Below are positions 47,780-64,000 of a stretch of DNA of 64,000 nt, one piece after another. How positions within the stretch are numbered: position 1 is the first letter of the stretch; each line of letters starts with the position of its first letter. A program made the translations under genes and the position numbers. Origin of the DNA: Cheilinus undulatus (lineage: Eukaryota; Chordata; Actinopteri; Labriformes; Labridae); NCBI RefSeq assembly GCF_018320785.1, contig NC_054875.1, positions 30,137,157-30,201,156 on the forward strand, in the 5' to 3' direction. Under the pieces are notes generated by a model. The model saw only the letters and a list, made by a program, of their open reading frames with translations, did not search any database and was not told the DNA's origin.

Positions 47780-48560
47780 TATGAGTGGCAGGTGGAACAA
47801 TGTGTAGCCCCAGCTGTGCTACATTTGCCTTGCAGTGCCATGTCACAGATAACAGCCAGCCAGGTGAAGATGTGAGGATCTCAAGAAATGCTTTTATGTG
47901 AATAATTGTCTGCAGAGCATCCCCGCCATTGCTGAGGTGAGGCACCTTGTTGACAAGCTCAGAGCCCTTCTTGCCTCTGCAGGCTTTGAGCTGCGTTAGT
48001 GGGTGAGCAATGAGCCAGTTGTTATAAACCAACTACCAGAAAAAGCCCACTCCTCTGGTGTTGAGCTGTGGATAGCCCACGACAAGACAGATGCCCCAGA
48101 ATCCACTCTAGAGCTAAGCTGGATTTTCCATAATGAAATGGCTATAAGCATTACCATGTTGATTATGGTAAACCAACGATGCACAACATATATAAGGTGC
48201 TGGCAAGTTGGTTCACTGCCACTCATTTTTTTTTCCAATTGTTTTCCCCTGAGAGTGAGCTCTTAAGGTGCCTGCTGTTGGAAACAATCCCAAGTTTTGG
48301 CAGACCACTTCTGGGCCCATTTCATCTGGCTGTATGTCCCAAGTCTAGAAGAAGTGTCAAGCAACATAAACCAACATTGCAGAGGACTGCTTGGCGATGA
48401 TGACTGACCCACATCTCCCTAGGGCTCTTTGGCCAATCGTAAGGTGGGTGAAGACTCATTTCAGCCCAGATGGAGACATTAAGTCAGCTGATGTGAGATA
48501 AAGAAGAGGATTTGTACCTGGCCAGTTGCCAGACTGGTGGTCCTCCCTGCACTTCCTTCT
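47780..48560 (+). mobile_element. BEL/Pao LTR-retrotransposon fossil, fragment
   Basis: Plus-strand segments match BEL/Pao polymerase: a reverse-transcriptase/RNase H border region near 47890-48120 (LQSIPAIAEVRHLVDKLRAL and ELWIAHDKTD...ESTLELSW) and an integrase C-terminal region near 48270-48540 (QVLADHF-like and DPHLPRALWPIVRWVKTHFS). The copy is broken in several places and shortened, with no LTRs recognised. It looks old. Confidence 0.7.
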
Positions 48561-48789
48561 GGAGAGGATAAGGACAATTCTACGCCTCCACCCTTAGCTG
48601 GAGATGGGAATCGAGAACTAGTATAATACTCTTATTGATAGTAAGTTACCTGTGAGCAGTTTTCTAATATCTCAACTACAGTGAAAGGTACTGTGCATAG
48701 AGGGGAAAAAACCCCAAAAGAAAAAAATGCTGTGTTACACTGATGTCCTTGTAAAGCTGGATTAATATTTAATCAGTCAGGCTGAAGGC

Positions 48790-48938
48790 TGACGAAATTC
48801 AAACAGCACCAGCATATAACCTCAATTACTGATTTTAAGAAGATTTAGAGCAGGATGTCAGAGTGAGTAGTTCGCATCAGGAGGAATATTTTAAATCTGC
48901 TGATCCAGACACAACTCACAACATACCTGTATGTCAAG
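48790..48938 (+). promoter_or_regulatory. Probable promoter and non-coding first exon of SULT gene D
   Basis: TATA-like ATATAA near 48814-48819, then the conserved segment CAGACACAACTCACAACATA, ending ATGTCAAG|GTTAGT at 48938. This matches the module upstream of gene B (37250-37406). A more diverged copy (CTGATCCAGA...AGTGTGGAGAAG) lies near 49825-49870. Confidence 0.55.
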
Positions 48939-51900
48939 GTTAGTGTGGAGAAGATTAATATTAACAGCAGAGATAATGCTAGATGAATGTTTGTATAAAA
49001 GATAATTTGCTACCTTTAAAGCTGATTTGAAAGGTTGGATAAGATATTTTTTATCAGCTGGCTTTGTGCCTCTTGAGTTAAGGGCCATGTTGACCAATGG
49101 CATTCATCTTATATTAAATGTTTTATACATCGTTCACAGCTTATTTGACTTGCTCTGTCTACTTGAATTGTAACTGGATTTTGAATTCATTCAGTGTTTT
49201 GTAACTTGTGTGCCCAAAATTGTCATATAGTGTGACATGAATATTATTTTATATAAAACGTTAATACTGTCAAAATTATTTGTTACTTTCTTTAGACAAG
49301 CACATCAATTTTTAAGTCATTACATTTATAGTATGTTTTTTTCATAATTATTAAAGTCAGGCATTGTCCTCAATCATTCAATTTTAGATTGTTGTTGAGG
49401 TTCCAAATTTGTCATGATTCCTAGATTCCTCTCACCTGTGCTGTTTACTGTGTGTTACACTGAAGATTTTCTAATTTGTTATAAAGGGACATGAAAATTT
49501 TCTTTATGTTTGACTCTTTTGGCCTCAACTTTGATCCTACATCATCAACTTTGACCTTAAGTAACTTCATGGGGTTTTACCTGATATGAATTAACTATTC
49601 TGGGTCATTCTGTCCAAGTTGATCAAGAAACAGATGACAAAGACAAACAAAAGTTTTACAAAGGTTTAAATTTATATCTTAGAGGTTTAACTGTTTACCT
49701 TATTACTCCTAAAGCTGATATCTTCACAAATGGCATCAGTTTTTAAACACTTTTACTCGTTTTTAGAAGGTAGTGCAGGACATTACAGTGAGTGTTACAC
49801 AACAAACTCAATTTATCCATAAAGCTGATCCAGATTGTAACACAGTACTGTAAGTGTGGAGAAGGGTGCTTTAAACTTAAGTATTAACAAAAAAAGGTTT
49901 AAGTTAAGTTTTAGTTTTTTAGATTTAGAGGTTTCGTGACACTGAACCAAACAAGCATACTCAAATGTAGGACTCAAAAACACTGAGACAAAGTTCAAAG
50001 TCTATTTAATCACTCCAAGGTCAGTACACAAAAATTCACAAAAAACTAGGCAGAGGTATCCAAAAACAACAGGCAGAGACAGGGTAAATAAACTACAAAA
50101 ACTGGTCAAAAACTAACTGGAAACACAAGCAGGTGGCTGGAGCGCTGACACAAAGGACGAGACAACCTGGCAGTGAAGGACAGGACAGGGACACATCCTT
50201 ACGGTGCCATATACGTATCGTGCTAAAGCCCATTTGACCATCTGACCTGTCCCCCCTTTGGCCCACGCTCACACTGCTCAACGCATCCAGGCCTGAGCAC
50301 GGATATGTCGTGCAACCTCATCACACAAAGCTTCCACTGTTGATGAATTCATACATGTTGATGACTCAGTATACATAAGTATTGATTTTTAGGCTGTACA
50401 TAGCAACAGATTTATATGATATCTGACCTGACACTGGGATACTTCACCTGACCTTGGATCAGAACGCTACTTTAACAATACAGAGCCCATGGGGGGGGGG
50501 TTCATAGCAGAGCATATAATTTTGAGCCTGATCAGACTTCCAAGCACTTCTTCTGCTAAATGAAACACCACCTTTTGAACCTGTATGAGCCCCTACAGCT
50601 CTGCGAAATTTTGGATGCCTTTCAGTGCTGCACCAAACAAGCTCTCATGTCATACAACAACCTGTGTCCAGAGCAGGGTTAAATATTAAGTTGAAAGAGT
50701 TTATATCACTGCGATGAAAGCAATTTTAACAATCTGATGAGAGCAGGAAGTAAAATGCCACAGGATTAATAAACGATGTTCTGTTCAAACATCAGCGATC
50801 AAGATCACAATTTCACTTCTTGATGACTTGAAATAGAATTAGAGGGTTACTAATTTAGTGGATTATAGTTTGGCATTATAATTTCATAAAAATGAGAGGT
50901 TAAATCAGATGTGAGATTATGCCCGACACTTTTCTGCGTATTTGGCAGACTGTCCTTTATGCATGGAGGATGAAAGGTGTTTGTTAACCTGTGAGCTGCT
51001 GTTTGTGACTCAAACAAGGGAAGAAGTTTATTTCACAGACAAAAACAACCTCTCACATTCATTAAAGTCTGACTTTGCTAGAAACTGGTCAGAAATGTGG
51101 ACTGGATTGGGATCCATTAGAACGAGGTCGTAGTGAAACTTTGCAAAATGAAATTCTTCAGCTCTGATAAAATCTTTGTAACTTGTTGAAATACAGTGAT
51201 ATAGTTCTCTCTATTTCTCAAAAAAAAATCCTGCTCTCTTTTTCTCTTTAGGACAGTGTGTCTTTTGAGCATGCAGCTGCTGCCTGGTGTGCTCTGTGCA
51301 CTCTGAAGCAGTTCATTTTTTTGTTAATTCACGTTACGTCACATCCCTTCGCTTGTGCTCCTTCATTTGCATTCGTGCTGGGCCAAGACCCACCTCGTCC
51401 TTCTGTGCCAGGGCCGTGAAGCGTGCCACACCCAAGCATGGAATGAAGGCACTCTTATTGGTCAAACGTACTGGACTTTTGGGTCAAATGGGCCCAGGCA
51501 TGGTACGGATGGCCTAATGTGTGTTCGCCCTAATGCTGCATTCCATTTGTCATCCTAACTCATATTCCAATTTGTTTTCCTAAATTACGACTGTAGGTGG
51601 CAAACTGAAAGTCTTCCAAAATTGTATTCACAACTTGTGAACTCATTCAATCACAGAATACCCTGACCTTGATGTCACAACATGGTGGCACAGAGCATTA
51701 AGTGTTGTAAAAACTTTGATTTTGACCTGTTTTTAAAACCTTTTGCTGTTTCTTAGTGCATTTTTAGAAATTGTAGACACAGCACTGTCCTGCAGTTGCA
51801 TCTAGTGTGCAGCAGCCTTTTAATACATGAAGTACTGCGAAGTGTGTTGTTATAAAGGCCCATTGGCTAGCAACTGGTCAATGCTGCTAAAAACATTGAC

Positions 51901-52390
51901 TGGCTAACACAAGAACAGCATCTATCATTTTTTTCCAACTCATCCTTGTTGTGACAATTGGAATGCAAACAATTTGGGAATCCGTTTTTTCAGATGAACA
52001 GGACGTCATTTCCAGTTCTAAAACCCAGCTTCCGAGGTGAATAGAACGCAGCATCAATATGCTGGGGGAAGGGAGACATTTACACACAGGTGAAACACAT
52101 GAGGTAATCACAGATGCAGGGAATAGGTAGGATGGGCAGGAAGGAGCAATCTGAAGAGACACAAGGTAAGTATACAAAATAAAACAGGAAACGCAAGATA
52201 AGACACACACGGGACTAGAAAATAAGAATATACTAAAATTAACCTGTAGATGAGACTTTCCCAGAGAGGAGGCCAGTGGATAGAGTCAGAAACAGAGATG
52301 AAAGAATGGAGGGGAGTCCCATGTTGGAATGGAATCTCAGCCATCTTCTCCTCCACTAGTAAGTTTTAAAAATGTCTGTATTTCCTGCAG
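48939..52390. other. Presumed first intron of SULT gene D, repeat-rich
   Basis: The segment at about 49190-49475 aligns by eye with the intron before gene B's coding exon (about 37860-38165), including GTCATGATTCCTAGATTCCT versus GTCATGATCCCTCGATTCCT. The rest holds pieces resembling teleost non-autonomous repeats: about 49930-50170 (lysine/glutamine-like AAC/CAG-rich) and about 52070-52215 (CACACAGGTGAAACACATGA and following). There is also a G10 run at 50491-50500 and a CpG-containing block near 51290-51540. No gene recognised. Confidence 0.45.
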
Positions 52391-63045
<10,655 letters not shown>

Positions 63046-63098
63046 CTGCAAAAGCTGTTGACAGATTGATTTGTTGATAGATATACTGCATTTCTGTA

Positions 63099-63116
63099 AA
63101 AAAAAAAAAAAAAAAA
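63099..63116. repeat. Poly-A run after SULT gene D
   Basis: 18 A's about 55 bases after the stop codon of gene D, next to the end of a Tc1-like element. Confidence 0.85.
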
Positions 63117-63123
63117 CATAGAT

Positions 63124-64000
63124 ACAGTGGGTATGTAAAGTATTCAGACTCCCTTAAATTTTTCACTTTGTTAATTTGCAGCCATTTGCTAAAATCATTT
63201 AAGTTGATTTTTTCCTTATTAATGTACACACAGTACCCCATTTTGACAGAAAAACATGGAATTGTAGACATTTTTGCTACCCTCTACTCAGTATTAAGTA
63301 GAAGCACCCTTTTGAGCTAATACAGCCATGAGTCTTCTTGGAAATGATGCAAGTTTTTCACACCTGGATTTGGGGATCATCTGCCATTCCTCCTTGCAGA
63401 TCCTCTCCAGTTCTGTCAGGTTGGATGGTGAATGTTGATGGACAGCCATTTTCAGGTCTCTCCAGAGATGCTCAATTTGGTTTAAGTCAGGGCTCTGGCT
63501 GGGCCATTCAAGAACAGTCACGGAGTTGTTCCTAAGCGACTCCTTTGTTATTTTAGCTGTGCACTTAGGGTCATTGTCTTGTTGGAAGGGGAACCTTCGA
63601 CCCAGTCCGAGGTCATGAGCACTCTGGAAAAGGTTTTCTTCCAGGATATCTCTCTACTTGGCCACATTCATCTTTCCTTTAATTGCAACCAGTCGTCCTG
63701 TCCCTGCAGCTGAAAAACACCCCCACATCATGATGCTGCCACCACCATGCTTAACTATAGGGATTGTATTGGGCAGGTGATGAGAGGTGCCCAGTTTTCT
63801 CCACACATACCGCTTAGAATTAAGGCTAAAATGTTTAATCTTAGGCCCCGTCCACACAGAGACGAAAACAACATATTGCCGTTTCAGTGCGTGTAAGCAC
63901 AGAACCACTAGAAACAACTGAAAATGCTGTTGTGCATATGCCAAGCCTATATGTGGTGCTGCATTGCTGCCACTGAAATGCACCAAAAGAGGCAAACTGA
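63124..64000 (-). mobile_element. Tc1-like transposon remnant, runs to the window end
   Basis: The end TACAGTGGGTATGTAAAGTA is at 63124. The minus-strand transposase C-terminus (63294-63521) contains [19 protein letters not shown] with the catalytic glutamate and NLTELERICKEEWQMI. Further in (63654-63840) is NTIPIVKHGGGSIMMWGCFS. Another element interrupts it at about 63844, and the N-terminal half is outside the window. Confidence 0.8.
63844..64000. mobile_element. Start of a hAT-like non-autonomous element, cut by the window edge
   Basis: GGCCCCGTCCACACAGAGAC begins abruptly inside the Tc1 transposase sequence. This terminus is typical of teleost hAT-type MITEs (recollection). The other end is beyond the window. 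Confidence 0.5.

Noticed and set aside
50942-51133. Small frame with CxxC start (MADCPLCMEDERC)
   Set aside because: Too short; lacks a continuing zinc-binding pattern or exon context.
63099-63116. Poly-A tract as sign that gene D is a processed pseudogene
   Set aside because: Gene D has all its introns; the tract is genomic sequence next to a Tc1 end.

Overview
This is nuclear DNA from a ray-finned (teleost) fish. The evidence is multi-exon genes with GT/AG introns, compact vertebrate gene structure, and a teleost-type repeat load: many Tc1-like transposons, hAT and piggyBac-like non-autonomous elements, a V-SINE-like tRNA-derived SINE, LINE tails, Penelope-like pieces, a DIRS element, and Ty3/gypsy and BEL/Pao fossils. 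I see no bacterial, phage or CRISPR features.

Layout. (1) 0.85-1.97 kb, + strand: an intact single-exon beta-1,3-galactosyltransferase gene, best read as b3galt4. (2) 3.9-8.9 kb: a repeat block with a telomere-motif inverted repeat, a Penelope-like fragment and a Ty3/gypsy fossil. (3) 10.18-25.97 kb, - strand: wdr46 (BING4), 14 coding exons that join in phase into 601 codons, with transposons in its introns. b3galt4 and wdr46 lie next to each other, converging, as they do in the extended MHC region of mammals. (4) 26-30.5 kb: intergenic, with two Tc1 remnants. (5) 30.6-63.05 kb, + strand: a tandem cluster of cytosolic sulfotransferase (SULT) genes. Three have complete in-phase exon sets: A at 30.6-34.1, B at 38.2-43.6 and D at 52.4-63.05 kb. 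Between B and D lies an orphan set of three intact terminal exons, C, at 45.5-46.1 kb.

The SULT cluster is the most informative part. Gene B is a chimera. Its first exons and the start of exon 5 (of 7) are its own, but from the middle of that exon onward it is nearly identical to gene A, including A's 3' flank. After about 2.4 kb of A-derived sequence, a 39-base stretch of B's own intron recurs and leads into set C, which therefore looks like B's original 3' end. A repeated module of TATA-like box plus a candidate non-coding first exon lies upstream of B and D, and its exon part alone is present before C. In gene D, a DIRS element of about 6.3 kb sits about 14 bases upstream of an exon, so only the last bases of the original splice acceptor remain.

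Functions. B3GALT4 is a Golgi ganglioside galactosyltransferase. WDR46 is a nucleolar factor of the small-subunit processome. The SULT enzymes transfer sulfonate from PAPS to small hydroxyl or amine acceptors in the cytosol. The SULTs form a detoxification or hormone-metabolism cluster beside an unrelated conserved gene pair. All exon boundaries were derived by hand from splice consensus, reading phase and remembered protein families. No database search was possible.
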